Positions 50,417-57,902 of a stretch of DNA of 64,000 nucleotides are shown here, in pieces. The notes under the pieces were generated by a model. The model saw only the letters and a list, made by a program, of their open reading frames with translations, searched no databases and was not told the origin of the DNA. The position numbers and the translations under genes were made by a program. The stretch lies in assembly GCA_964413055.1 (NCBI GenBank), contig CAYPRB010000001.1, forward strand, positions 296,948 to 360,947. The letters run 5' to 3'. Origin of the DNA: UBA3102 sp964413055. GTDB taxonomy: Bacteria; Bacillota; Desulfotomaculia; Desulfotomaculales; Pelotomaculaceae. How positions within the stretch are numbered: the first letter of the stretch is position 1; each line of letters opens with the position of its first letter.

Positions 50417-52771
50417 TTAAGCTATTTTTAATAACGACACAAATAGATCCACCAGTTCCGGGTCAAATTGGTTGTCGGCGTACCTTTGCAGCTCTTTGAG
50501 CGCCTCTTCCCGGCTCATTGCCCGGCGGTAGGGCCGGTCGCTGGTCATGGCTTCAAAAGCGTCGGCAATTGCCAGTATCCGGCATTCCACCGGTATATCC
50601 CTGCCTTTGAGCCCCAGGGGGTAACCGTTGCCGTCCCACCGTTCGTGGTGTTTCAGAATCAGATTGGCAATTCCCGATAAATCGGGAGAAGCGATGGCAA
50701 TCCGGTAACCTTTCTCCGGATGCTGGCGCATGATTTCCCATTCCTCTTTCGACAGCGGGCCTTTTTTAAACAAGATGCCGTCGGGAATGCCCACCTTGCC
50801 CAGGTCGTGCACCTGCGCCAGAAGGGTGAGGTTGTTGAGCTGCTGTGCGGAAAGGTCCACTTGCCTGCCCAGGACCAGGCAGAGTTCGGCGAGCCTCCGG
50901 GCGTGCCCCTCGGTGATGTAATCTCTTTCCGCCAGGGCCGCCATGAGCGTGTTCACGACCTGGCTCCTGGCGCCGTGCTGAAATTTTTGGCGGTACATGA
51001 GGTCGTCTGATGTTTTGAGGGCTTGCGCCAGCGATACTGCCCTGCTTTCCGCCGTGGCGGCGCCGGCGGAAATGCTCAAGTGCAGGTCGGTATGCCGGCT
51101 GTTATACAGGCTGGCGTAATGATTTATGCGCTTGGCAATTTCCGCCCCGGTCTTTTCGTCGGTCCGGGGTAAAATTGCGGCGAATTCGTCGCCTCCGACC
51201 CGGGCTAAAATGTCGGATTTGCGTAAAGCTTGCTTTAATACCGCAGCGCAGGCCTTCAGCAGTTCGTCGCCCCGGTCGTGTCCCAGGGTGTCGTTGAACA
51301 ATTTTAAGTTATCCACATCGGCGGAAATAACCGTGATGGGGTATTCCCTGCTGTTATTCAGGCGCAGTATCTCTGCTTCGAAAAAAGTCCGGTTGTACAG
51401 GCCGGTCAGTTGATCGTGCAGGCTTAAGTATTTCAATTGCTCTTCGTAGCGCTTGCGGTCGGTGATATCGCGGATAGACTCGATGGCCCCGGTAATATTA
51501 CCCGACGCGTCGCGCAGCCGGGAGGCAATTCCCCACAGGTAGGCCCCTTTCCCGCCGTAGGTCATGGGGGCGTATACTTCGGCAATGAACTCATCGCAAT
51601 CATTGTTGATGAAGTCATATTTTCCTTGCAGCCATTCGAGTTCGCGGACCGGGTTGAGCGCCAGGTCGATGAGCATCGGCCGGCGCGTGCCGTAAAAAGG
51701 GGCGGCGTAGGCGTAATTGTTCCGGCCGAGCATTTCATCCTTGGAAATGCCGGTCATTTTTTCCATGGCTTTGTTCCAGGCGATCACTTTACCCCGGCAA
51801 TCAATCACCAGAGTGGCGTCCGGCAAGTGCTGGATGATATCGTACTGCTGCCGGCGGTTTTTTCTCAATGCTTCTTCGACTTGATATTTGGCCAGGGCGT
51901 TGGAAAAAATTTCGGCCACAATTTTCAGCAGGGCAATTTGTTCTTCCGTCCAGGTTGTTTTCTTGCGCACGGAATCAAAACCAATAAACCCGGTCAATTT
52001 ATTCGTAGAAATCAACGGCACCACCAGCACGGATTGGATGCACTGGGCCTGCAGGAGCTCTTTTTCCGCCTTGGCATCTTGGGCCATATCTTTAACGCTG
52101 GGTATGTTAATACACTTAAATTGGAGCAATTTTTTCATCCACCAGGGAAACACCCCGGGTGGGAGATGCTGTAATTTTTCTATTTGTGGTTCAACCCCTG
52201 CCGCGCACCACTCGTGAGTATTGTTCATAATCTCACCGTCAGGCGAAAACTGAAACAGGTAGCAGCGGTCCAGGCCGAAAAATTCCCCGCTGGCTTGAAG
52301 GGCACGGTTGATGACCACGTCTAAATTTTCGGCGGTAAGATTGGTAAAGCCTGCGGATATGTTAGCAGCCAGTTTTTGTAAATGGGACTGGTTAGGTGAC
52401 GCTTCCTCGGTTTGGTGGTAACTTTGGGTATGGTGCCTGACCAGCAGCAGCAAACCCGCTGTTTTATAATCGCAGATGATGGGGCATATGTTTAGTACCG
52501 CCCCAAAAGTCCGGCCCTTAGGTATTTTTACCGTGTAGCGGTTATAAACCGGCCGGCCCTTTTGCCTGGCGCTCTGAAAATCTAATCTGGCCCGGTCCCG
52601 GTCTTCCGGTACCAGCAGGTCCAGAAAGTTTATTTCCGGGGTGCCGTCTGCCTTGGCGCAGCCCAGTAAACCGGCGGCCCTTTGGTTCATAAGTTCTATG
52701 CGGCCCAGGCGGTCAGTTAAAATAATACTGTCCGGCAGACAATCAATTAGTGCTTCCGTGTAATTTTTCAT
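50417..52771 (-). CDS. PAS-GAF-PAS-GGDEF-HD-GYP c-di-GMP signalling protein
   Basis: 784 residues without membrane segments. The N-terminal PAS domain (LPDSIILTDRLGRIELMNQRA) is followed by GAF (residues about 150-300), a second PAS (LPDATLVIDCRGKVIAWNK), GGDEF with intact motif ARVGGDEFAAIL, and HD-GYP with HDLGKVGIPDGIL and HHERWDGNGYP. It could both make and break c-di-GMP, controlled by its sensor domains. It is monocistronic on the minus strand, 78 nt upstream of the acyl-CoA dehydrogenase gene. Cytoplasmic. Confidence 0.92.
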   Translation of the reverse strand: MKNYTEALIDCLPDSIILTDRLGRIELMNQRAAGLLGCAKADGTPEINFLDLLVPEDRDRARLDFQSARQKGRPVYNRYTVKIPKGRTFGAVLNICPIICDYKTAGLLLLVRHHTQSYHQTEEASPNQSHLQKLAANISAGFTNLTAENLDVVINRALQASGEFFGLDRCYLFQFSPDGEIMNNTHEWCAAGVEPQIEKLQHLPPGVFPWWMKKLLQFKCINIPSVKDMAQDAKAEKELLQAQCIQSVLVVPLISTNKLTGFIGFDSVRKKTTWTEEQIALLKIVAEIFSNALAKYQVEEALRKNRRQQYDIIQHLPDATLVIDCRGKVIAWNKAMEKMTGISKDEMLGRNNYAYAAPFYGTRRPMLIDLALNPVRELEWLQGKYDFINNDCDEFIAEVYAPMTYGGKGAYLWGIASRLRDASGNITGAIESIRDITDRKRYEEQLKYLSLHDQLTGLYNRTFFEAEILRLNNSREYPITVISADVDNLKLFNDTLGHDRGDELLKACAAVLKQALRKSDILARVGGDEFAAILPRTDEKTGAEIAKRINHYASLYNSRHTDLHLSISAGAATAESRAVSLAQALKTSDDLMYRQKFQHGARSQVVNTLMAALAERDYITEGHARRLAELCLVLGRQVDLSAQQLNNLTLLAQVHDLGKVGIPDGILFKKGPLSKEEWEIMRQHPEKGYRIAIASPDLSGIANLILKHHERWDGNGYPLGLKGRDIPVECRILAIADAFEAMTSDRPYRRAMSREEALKELQRYADNQFDPELVDLFVSLLKIA

Positions 52772-52947
52772 TATGTTTAATATTATAGATTATTTGATAA
52801 AATCCTTTTGAAAATAATGTCAGTTTGTGAATAAGCTAAAATAAATAATAAAAAGCTGTTTTTTTTGCGTGTTATTGGTAATATTCAAGATTTGATGTAC
52901 AATTATTAGAATTTGTTATATAATGTAAGAAAAGTGAGGTGAGCGGT

Positions 52948-53397
52948 ATGTTGGCCAGGAAAATCATGAACCAAAACGTAATTGCCGTTCCAGAAGAAAC
53001 CACCATTGAAGAGGCGGCCGGGATTTTGACCAAGAACAATGTTTCCGGGGCGCCGGTGGTAAACCAGGCGGGTAAATTGGTGGGCATTATTACCGAAGAA
53101 GACCTGCTGCACAAAAAAACCAACCCCAGGGTGCCGGGTTTCTTGAATATACTGGGCGCTTTTATCTATATCAGCGGTGTGGAAAGGTACCGGGAAGATT
53201 TAAAAAAACTCGCCGCCACCAAGGTTTTTGAAATAATGACCACCGGGGTGGTAACAGTCGACGGAGATGCGGAAATCGAACAAGTAGCTGCCTTGATGGT
53301 GGAACACGACATAAAGCGGCTGCCGGTAATGGAAAACGATACCATGATCGGGATCATCAGCCGGGCCGACATAGTCAAAACCATCGCCCGCGCGTGA
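52948..53397 (+). CDS. CBS-domain protein
   Basis: About 149 residues, two CBS domains: MNQNVIAVPEETTIEEAAGIL with GAPVVNQAGKLVGIITEEDL, and MTTGVVTVDGDAEIEQVAALM with RLPVMENDTMIGIISRADIV. CBS pairs bind adenine nucleotides. GAGGTG at 52935-52940 sets ATG 52948; TATAAT at 52919-52924 is a likely -10. The last codon and stop, GCG TGA, belong to the dispersed repeat that follows. Confidence 0.9.
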   Translation: MLARKIMNQNVIAVPEETTIEEAAGILTKNNVSGAPVVNQAGKLVGIITEEDLLHKKTNPRVPGFLNILGAFIYISGVERYREDLKKLAATKVFEIMTTGVVTVDGDAEIEQVAALMVEHDIKRLPVMENDTMIGIISRADIVKTIARA

Positions 53398-53434
53398 CAA
53401 AGGCGTGACACGGGCGTGACACGGGGACGGTTCG
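53395..53434 (+). repeat. Dispersed repeat, copy D
   Basis: Three GCGTGACA units (the first supplies the CBS-gene stop) lead into GGGGACGGTTC at 53423-53433. The usual 3' arm TGTCACG is missing; the sequence continues into a gene fragment on the other strand. Confidence 0.85.
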
Positions 53435-53547
53435 GTTGCCCATTTTATAAATACCGTTTCTGCTCCCGTGTTTGATGTCATTTTGACCGTAACCGTGAAA
53501 TTATCTTCAATCCGCGTAGCTTGAAATTTGTACATACCCTTTTTCAT
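53434..53547 (-). pseudogene. 5' fragment of a small gene cut by the repeat
   Basis: On the minus strand AAGGAG precedes ATG 53547. About 37 residues follow (KKGMYKFQATRIEDNF, TVKMTSNTGAETVFIKWATE) with a sensible composition before the frame runs into the repeat and then antisense to the CBS gene. The product is not recognised. It looks like a gene start whose remainder was lost at copy D. Confidence 0.4.
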
Positions 53548-53582
53548 ATTCTCCTTGATTAATTCTGCGGCAAGGGGTAAAA

Positions 53583-53620
53583 TATAATTAAATATTTAGA
53601 AGTTTGTCTAATTATCTAAA
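53583..53620 (+). promoter_or_regulatory. Promoter -10 and candidate SdpR operator
   Basis: TATAAT at 53583-53588 is followed by the inverted repeat TTAGA-agtttg-TCTAA (53596-53611) and a further TCTAAA at 53615-53620. Position between -10 and the sdpR start suits autorepression. Confidence 0.5.
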
Positions 53621-53640
53621 TTAACGGGAGTAGGTGCCTC

Positions 53641-53943
53641 ATGCCGCCCAATGTTGTTTTCAAAGCCCTGTCGGATGCCACCCGCCGGGAGATTTTACAG
53701 CTGCTGCGGGAAGGAGATTTGACTGCCGGGGAGATCGCGGAACAGTTCGACATTACCAGGCCGAGCGTTTCGCACCACCTCAACGTTCTTAAACAGGCTA
53801 ATCTGGTTCAGGATGTGCGCGCAGGCCAAAATATTTATTATTCTCTTAACACCACGGTTTTCCAGGAGCTCATCGGCTGGTTTTACCGGATTATGCAGGC
53901 CCCGGACCAGAGCGGAAGGGGAAAACCTAAAAGGAAGGAGTGA
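53641..53943 (+). CDS. sdpR: ArsR-family autorepressor (SdpR-like)
   Basis: 100 residues with a winged helix: FKALSDATRREILQLLREGD, TAGEIAEQFDITRPSVSHHL and YSLNTTVFQELIGWFYRI. No metal-binding Cys pair is seen, which separates it from metal sensors. In Bacillus SdpR is sequestered by SdpI when toxin is bound. The stop codon lies 5 nt before the sdpI-like start, and GGGAG precedes ATG 53641. Confidence 0.85.
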   Translation: MPPNVVFKALSDATRREILQLLREGDLTAGEIAEQFDITRPSVSHHLNVLKQANLVQDVRAGQNIYYSLNTTVFQELIGWFYRIMQAPDQSGRGKPKRKE

Positions 53944-53948
53944 CGGAG

Positions 53949-54626
53949 TTGGCAAAGAGGAAAGCTCATGATTCCTACCGCCTTGATTGGCAGCTGCTGA
54001 AGCATGATTGGCCGCTGTGGGTCATTATGGCCGGGCTTTTACTGGCCGCCGTTCTGGTATTTCCTCATCTGCCGGCAAAGGTGCCGGGCCATTGGAATAT
54101 CCACGGGGAAGTTGATGCCTATTACCCCAGAATCTTTGGGGCCTTTTTCCCGCCGCTGCTGGCCATCGGGCTCTATTTATTGCTGTTGGTTTTGCCGCTG
54201 TTCGATCCCCGGCGCGAAAATTACCGCCGTTTTGCGGGCGCGTATGCCTTCCTGCGCTGGGCGATAGTCTTGTTTTTCGGCGTTTTGTGGGTGATGACGA
54301 TACTGTTCGTCCAGGGTTATACGGTGAATATCGGTCTGGTGGTTAAAGCGCTGGTCTCCGTTTTGCTGATCATTATCGGCAATTTTATGGGCCAGTTACG
54401 GCACAATTATTTTGTGGGGATCAAGACGCCCTGGACACTGGCCAGCGAGGAAGTGTGGCAAAGGACGCACCGGCTGGGCGCCAGGGTTTGGGTCGCGGGC
54501 GGCCTGGTCTGCCTGGCCATGTCCGGATTCCAGTCCGCTTGGGCCGCGTATGTATTCTTTGCCACCATACTTTTGATGGCCGTCGTTCCCATCGTTTATT
54601 CTTACTTGATTTTCAGGAGAGCGTGA
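53949..54626 (+). CDS. sdpI: SdpI-family membrane protein
   Basis: 225 residues from TTG 53949, set by GGAAGGAG. DUF1648-like opening HLPAKVPGHWNIHGEVDAYYPR, six hydrophobic segments, and the SdpI motif NYFVGIKTPWTLASEEVWQRTHRLGA. SdpI gives immunity to the SDP cannibalism toxin and signals to SdpR. No toxin gene is nearby, so it may serve another peptide or stress. The final Ala codon and TGA stop are the first bases of repeat copy E. Confidence 0.88.
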   Translation: MAKRKAHDSYRLDWQLLKHDWPLWVIMAGLLLAAVLVFPHLPAKVPGHWNIHGEVDAYYPRIFGAFFPPLLAIGLYLLLLVLPLFDPRRENYRRFAGAYAFLRWAIVLFFGVLWVMTILFVQGYTVNIGLVVKALVSVLLIIIGNFMGQLRHNYFVGIKTPWTLASEEVWQRTHRLGARVWVAGGLVCLAMSGFQSAWAAYVFFATILLMAVVPIVYSYLIFRRA

Positions 54627-54712
54627 CACGCGTGACACGGCGTGACACGGGGACGGTTCCTTTGGCACGACGGACGTGACACGGTAACGGTTCTTTTCTC
54701 ACGAAACTGCAC
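54621..54712 (+). repeat. Dispersed repeat, copy E (double)
   Basis: Three GCGTGACAC units (the first holds the sdpI stop) precede GGGGACGGTTC (54649-54659) and TTTGGCACG. A second degenerate unit has CGTGA, ACGGTTCT (54687-54694) and TCACG. Confidence 0.85.
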
Positions 54713-54769
54713 GAAACTGTGGGTAAAAGAAGGAGCAGAAGCAAGCTACTCCTTCTTTAATAAAAGCCA

Positions 54770-55267
54770 TTAGATTTTTAGGTTTCGACTAGGACCATCC
54801 GGCCGGCATTTGCCCTGCATGTTTTTTAATTGTTCTTGCTGTTCCGGGGTAAGTATGTTTTTCATGCTTTCCCGGTTCTGGCTTATAATTTCATGCAACT
54901 GTGCCCGGAGGCGGTTTACCTCCTGAATTTTGGCGTCAACGGCGGCCTTATCCGGGTTTTTATCAAAACTCAATTGCCTTAAATCAAACATAGCGTCTTG
55001 AAGCTTAGACCGCAGCTCTTTGGTAGCTTCATAGTTTTTCTTGTGTAACGCCTTTAACTGCTGGGACTGCTCAGCGCTCAGGTTGAGTTTCTCGCCCGGA
55101 GAAGTCCATTTTTCGCTGTTCAACAGGCCAGGGTTTCCAGCCTTAGAAAAACTGAACGTGCTTTCACCCAGGCGCCACCCGGTAGCGGATGCGACTTGAG
55201 TTATTCCCAAAATCAACGCCAGACAAAGGGTTAAAAGTAATAAAGTCTTTTTTTGCAAATTTCTCAC
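54770..55267 (-). CDS. Secreted Spy/CpxP-like (LTxxQ) protein
   Basis: 165 residues. A signal peptide (residues about 1-28: basic start, LLLLTLCLALILGI, then VASATG) is followed by helical LTxxQ repeats: LNLSAEQSQQLKALHKKN and LTPEQQEQLKNM. Spy/CpxP-like proteins act as ATP-free chaperones or metal-stress sensors outside the cytoplasm. A GGGGG ribosome site precedes the ATG. It stands alone. Confidence 0.75.
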   Translation of the reverse strand: MRNLQKKTLLLLTLCLALILGITQVASATGWRLGESTFSFSKAGNPGLLNSEKWTSPGEKLNLSAEQSQQLKALHKKNYEATKELRSKLQDAMFDLRQLSFDKNPDKAAVDAKIQEVNRLRAQLHEIISQNRESMKNILTPEQQEQLKNMQGKCRPDGPSRNLKI

Positions 55268-55631
55268 CCCCTTTTAAAGATTATTTTTAAAGTTGAGCTT
55301 TTTTATGGCCCTTGACAATAGTATGCCCATTGTTATTGCGTGTTTTGTGAGCAATTCCTGACAAAATTGAAATGGCATAATAAAAAACCTTTTTATTTTT
55401 GAAATAATTTTTAGTGAAAGTATTTGAAAAGGTAAAAAGAAAAAAAGAATGCCTTAAAATGAAAATGAAACAAGGTAAGAGGGAGCAAAAGCCTATGAAA
55501 AATCTGTTCCTTTACCGTAGCCGGGCATGGGCGTAAGAACTGTAAATTATTCCATCTTTAACCAGTTTTCGTAACTGTATGTGGCCCTCGGTCATGTGGT
55601 TTTTTAAATCCGGTTGACATAAGAATTGGCA
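55268..55631. other. Gene-free region with an unassigned hairpin
   Basis: No convincing coding frame. Around 55474-55540 GGTAAGAGG can pair with CCTTTACC, followed by GTAGCCGGGCATGGGCG. Pieces recall a c-di-GMP-I aptamer (GGGAGCAAAAGCC, GTAGCCGGG), but the 5' half does not fit. Confidence 0.4.
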
Positions 55632-55700
55632 CGTTTGTCACGCGAAACCGTGACACGAAAAACGTGACAAAGAACCGTCCCTTGTCACGCCCTGTCACGC
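55632..55700 (-). repeat. Dispersed repeat, copy F
   Basis: Stem CGTGACAA (55663-55670)/TTGTCACG (55682-55689) around the same 11-nt loop AGAACCGTCCC as copies A-C. In tRNA-Ala sense, two GCGTGACA units precede GGGACGGTTCT. It begins 8 nt after the tRNA CCA end. Confidence 0.9.
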
Positions 55701-55708
55701 TTTTTTTG

Positions 55709-55784
55709 TGGTGGACCTAGGGGGACTCGAACCCCCGGCCTCTTGAATGCGAACCAAGCGCTCTCCCGGCTGAGCTATAGGCCC
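55709..55784 (-). tRNA. tRNA-Ala (CGC)
   Basis: The cloverleaf folds with acceptor GGGCCTA/TAGGTCC, including G3-U70, the alanine identity pair. Anticodon loop TTCGCAT gives CGC, TTCGAGT in the T loop. CCA is encoded (55709-55711). Confidence 0.97.
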
Positions 55785-55891
55785 ATACTTGATTTTAGTG
55801 CCAACCAATATATATAATAACATAGCGGTATTTCAGAAGCAAGCCCACGGACGCTGTACGATGTACGCTGTGTCAAAGGGAGTTGAATCCG

Positions 55892-56530
55892 GTGGCGTTA
55901 ATCAACCCGTTTGATTATGTCAATAAAGACGAAGTCAGGAAACGGGTGGCAAAATTAAAAAGGAAAAAACCCGATTGGTCAAGGGAAGAAATCAGCCGGC
56001 TCATCGTCAGAAAAAAATGCCGTTTGTGTGCGACGGCCGGGGCCGCTTCGGCCGTACCCGGTGCGGTTCCGGGTTTGGGAACGCTGGTGGCTTTGGTCGG
56101 CGGCACGGTTTTTGACGTCATTGCCGTCGGTTATTTGATGAGCGAAATGATCATGGAAGTGGCGGCAGTACATGAGCGTGATTTAGAGGGCCAAGATACC
56201 TCCCGGGAAGCGGTATGGGTATTTGTATCCGCCGTGGGAGCGGGAGCTGCCGGCAAGGGGCTGACCAGGGCCGCGGTGTCCCAGCTTTCGAACACTGCCT
56301 TTACCCGTATGTTCGAGCGGGTGCTTTTAACGTTAGGCTTTAGGGTCACGCAGCGCACTATTTTCCGGATTATCCCGCTGATCGGCATCTTTATTGTCGG
56401 GGCGGTGAACTTTTATACCTGCGAAAAGGTAGGGGAATACGCAATAAAATACTACGACAAAAATGAAAGTTACAATCACGACCGGAACGGAAAAACCATT
56501 GAGGTGGATGCCGAGACCGTCGGTGAGTGA
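55892..56530 (+). CDS. EcsC-like membrane-associated protein
   Basis: 212 residues from GTG 55892, set by AAAGGGAG. The middle is glycine-rich and hydrophobic (AASAVPGAVPGLGTLVALVGG, FDVIAVGYLMSEMIMEVAA), as in the EcsC family. A second hydrophobic hairpin near 150-175 (FRIIPLIGIFIVGAVNFYTC) follows. The biochemical role of EcsC proteins is unclear; in Bacillus it is encoded with an ABC transporter, absent here. A strong GC-rich terminator follows. Confidence 0.65.
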   Translation: MALINPFDYVNKDEVRKRVAKLKRKKPDWSREEISRLIVRKKCRLCATAGAASAVPGAVPGLGTLVALVGGTVFDVIAVGYLMSEMIMEVAAVHERDLEGQDTSREAVWVFVSAVGAGAAGKGLTRAAVSQLSNTAFTRMFERVLLTLGFRVTQRTIFRIIPLIGIFIVGAVNFYTCEKVGEYAIKYYDKNESYNHDRNGKTIEVDAETVGE

Positions 56531-56533
56531 AAC

Positions 56534-56572
56534 GGCGCGCCCCGCCTTCCGGCCGGCGGGGCGCGTTGTTTC
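56534..56572 (+). terminator. Terminator after the EcsC-like gene
   Basis: CGCGCCCCGCC and GGCGGGGCGCG form an 11-bp perfect stem with an 8-nt loop, then TTGTTTC. It may act in both directions. Confidence 0.75.
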
Positions 56573-56834
56573 AGGATATTTTTTGCACCGTGGTTTCCTG
56601 CTGCATCTGAATCTGTTGCTGCTTGATTTTTTTCCCGGTGGTCTCTTCCGCATAGTCGGTGGAAATCAAATACAGGTTCACCCAAAGGTCATGTTCGTTG
56701 GGTTTGCCTTCAAGCTCTTTGGCCAGTTCCTTGAATTTTTTTACCACCCGGTCTTTAAAAGCCGAAAACTCCCCCAGCAGTTCCACCACGTCGCGATAAG
56801 TATAAGAAGTGCCCTCCCGTAAATTTTTCACCAA
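56571..56834 (-). CDS. Small hypothetical protein
   Basis: 87 residues from TTG 56834, with GGGAGGAG upstream. YTYRDVVELLGEFSAFKDRV and KKFKELAKELEGKPNEHDL look helical; the tail is Gln-rich (KQQQIQMQQETT). I do not recognise a family. The frame is open further upstream into a tandem repeat, which I take as non-coding leader. Confidence 0.55.
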   Translation of the reverse strand: MVKNLREGTSYTYRDVVELLGEFSAFKDRVVKKFKELAKELEGKPNEHDLWVNLYLISTDYAEETTGKKIKQQQIQMQQETTVQKIS

Positions 56835-56871
56835 AAGAAAAACTCCTCCCTTATATAAAATTGAACAACCA

Positions 56872-56911
56872 AAACCACCAACCAACCATCTAAACCACCA
56901 ACCAACCAATT
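56872..56911. repeat. Two tandem 20-nt units rich in AACC
   Basis: AAACCACCAACCAACCATCT is followed by the same unit ending AATT. It lies in the leader of the 56571-56834 gene, not in a CRISPR context. Confidence 0.85.
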
Positions 56912-56972
56912 TACTAACTAAATTATATCAATATTACCATAATTTGTTAAGAGGTTAGTTTTCAACGTTTTA

Positions 56973-57012
56973 AAAAATAAAAGGAGCCCCGGCAGGAAAC
57001 CGGGACTCCTTT
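56973..57012 (-). terminator. Terminator of the coiled-coil protein gene
   Basis: On the minus strand, AAAGGAGTCCCGG and CCGGGGCTCCTTTT pair, followed by ATTTTTT. Confidence 0.85.
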
Positions 57013-57031
57013 CACCTTTGGCTGTGGTATT

Positions 57032-57790
57032 TTAGAAATTACTGTAACGGCCGATGTTTTGAGCACTCATTGCCGGGGCGGTATGACTGAAAATTCCCGA
57101 AGCAGGTTGTGCTGCCGAACTGCTCTGGCTGGTGGCCGGCATATAATGGCTGCCGGCAAAACCGGTGGTCCCGAATGGGGTGGTTTGCACCGGATGGGCG
57201 GGAGTTACGGCAATATTTCCCGTGCTCATGGAACCGGCCCCGTAATTACTAGCGGCAAAGTTGGGCTGGGCGCCTAACATGCCTTGATTCGCCAGGTTGC
57301 TGATATGCTGGTTGGAAACGTAATCGGGAGCGTTTAGACCGGCCCCGTAGCGATTGGCGGCCATGGAGCTGACATACTGGTTTCTTTGAAATTGGTCCAT
57401 GCGATTGGGGGGCATCTGGGCGCCGAAAGTGCCGTACTGGACGGGCCCGTATGCGCCGGTGGTCATGCCGGTGCCGAAAGTTGCGGGTTGCACGGTTCCG
57501 TACTGGTTGTAAATACCGGTACCAAATTGGCCGGTAGTCATGGGCCTGGCCTGGGAGGATATTTGCTGGGCAACGTTATTTATTGCGTTGACATCCTGGT
57601 TCAGGCGGTTGCAAATCTGTTGAATGGCGTTCAGCTGCTGGGAAGCCATGTTTTCGTGCTGATGCAGTTGCTGCAACTGTGCCGCGTTATTGGCCTCGGA
57701 ACGCTGTAGCTGGCTGGCAACCTGGCTGATACTGTTTACTTCCTGGCGCAAATCCTGGATCTGCCTTTGCAGTTGATAAATTTGATCCAT
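57032..57790 (-). CDS. Coiled-coil protein with Gly/Tyr/Asn/Gln-rich tail
   Basis: 252 residues. Residues about 1-80 form a Gln-rich coiled coil (MDQIYQLQRQIQDLRQEVNS and onward). The rest is low complexity with repeated GTG/GTF/YG patterns (TTGQFGTGIYNQYGTVQP, NYGAGSMSTGNIAVTP). No signal peptide. Such composition suits a self-associating spore-surface or scaffold protein, but no family is recognised. AGGAGG precedes the ATG and a strong terminator follows. Confidence 0.6.
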   Translation of the reverse strand: MDQIYQLQRQIQDLRQEVNSISQVASQLQRSEANNAAQLQQLHQHENMASQQLNAIQQICNRLNQDVNAINNVAQQISSQARPMTTGQFGTGIYNQYGTVQPATFGTGMTTGAYGPVQYGTFGAQMPPNRMDQFQRNQYVSSMAANRYGAGLNAPDYVSNQHISNLANQGMLGAQPNFAASNYGAGSMSTGNIAVTPAHPVQTTPFGTTGFAGSHYMPATSQSSSAAQPASGIFSHTAPAMSAQNIGRYSNF

Positions 57791-57902
57791 AATTGTTCCT
57801 CCTTGGATTTAGGCAGTAACGCCTTTTTCAGATATTATGCTACATTTTGGAGCCGGTTATTACCGGAATATAATGGAATATTTTAAAATAAATTCTCAAA
57901 AA

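Noticed and set aside
55632..55784. tRNA-Ala as an integration site for a mobile island
   Set aside because: No integrase, no duplicated tRNA 3' end and no phage-like genes were found; only the small hairpin repeat lies beside it.
56872..56911. Possible CRISPR-like repeat
   Set aside because: Only two adjacent AACC-rich 20-nt units with no spacers and no cas genes.
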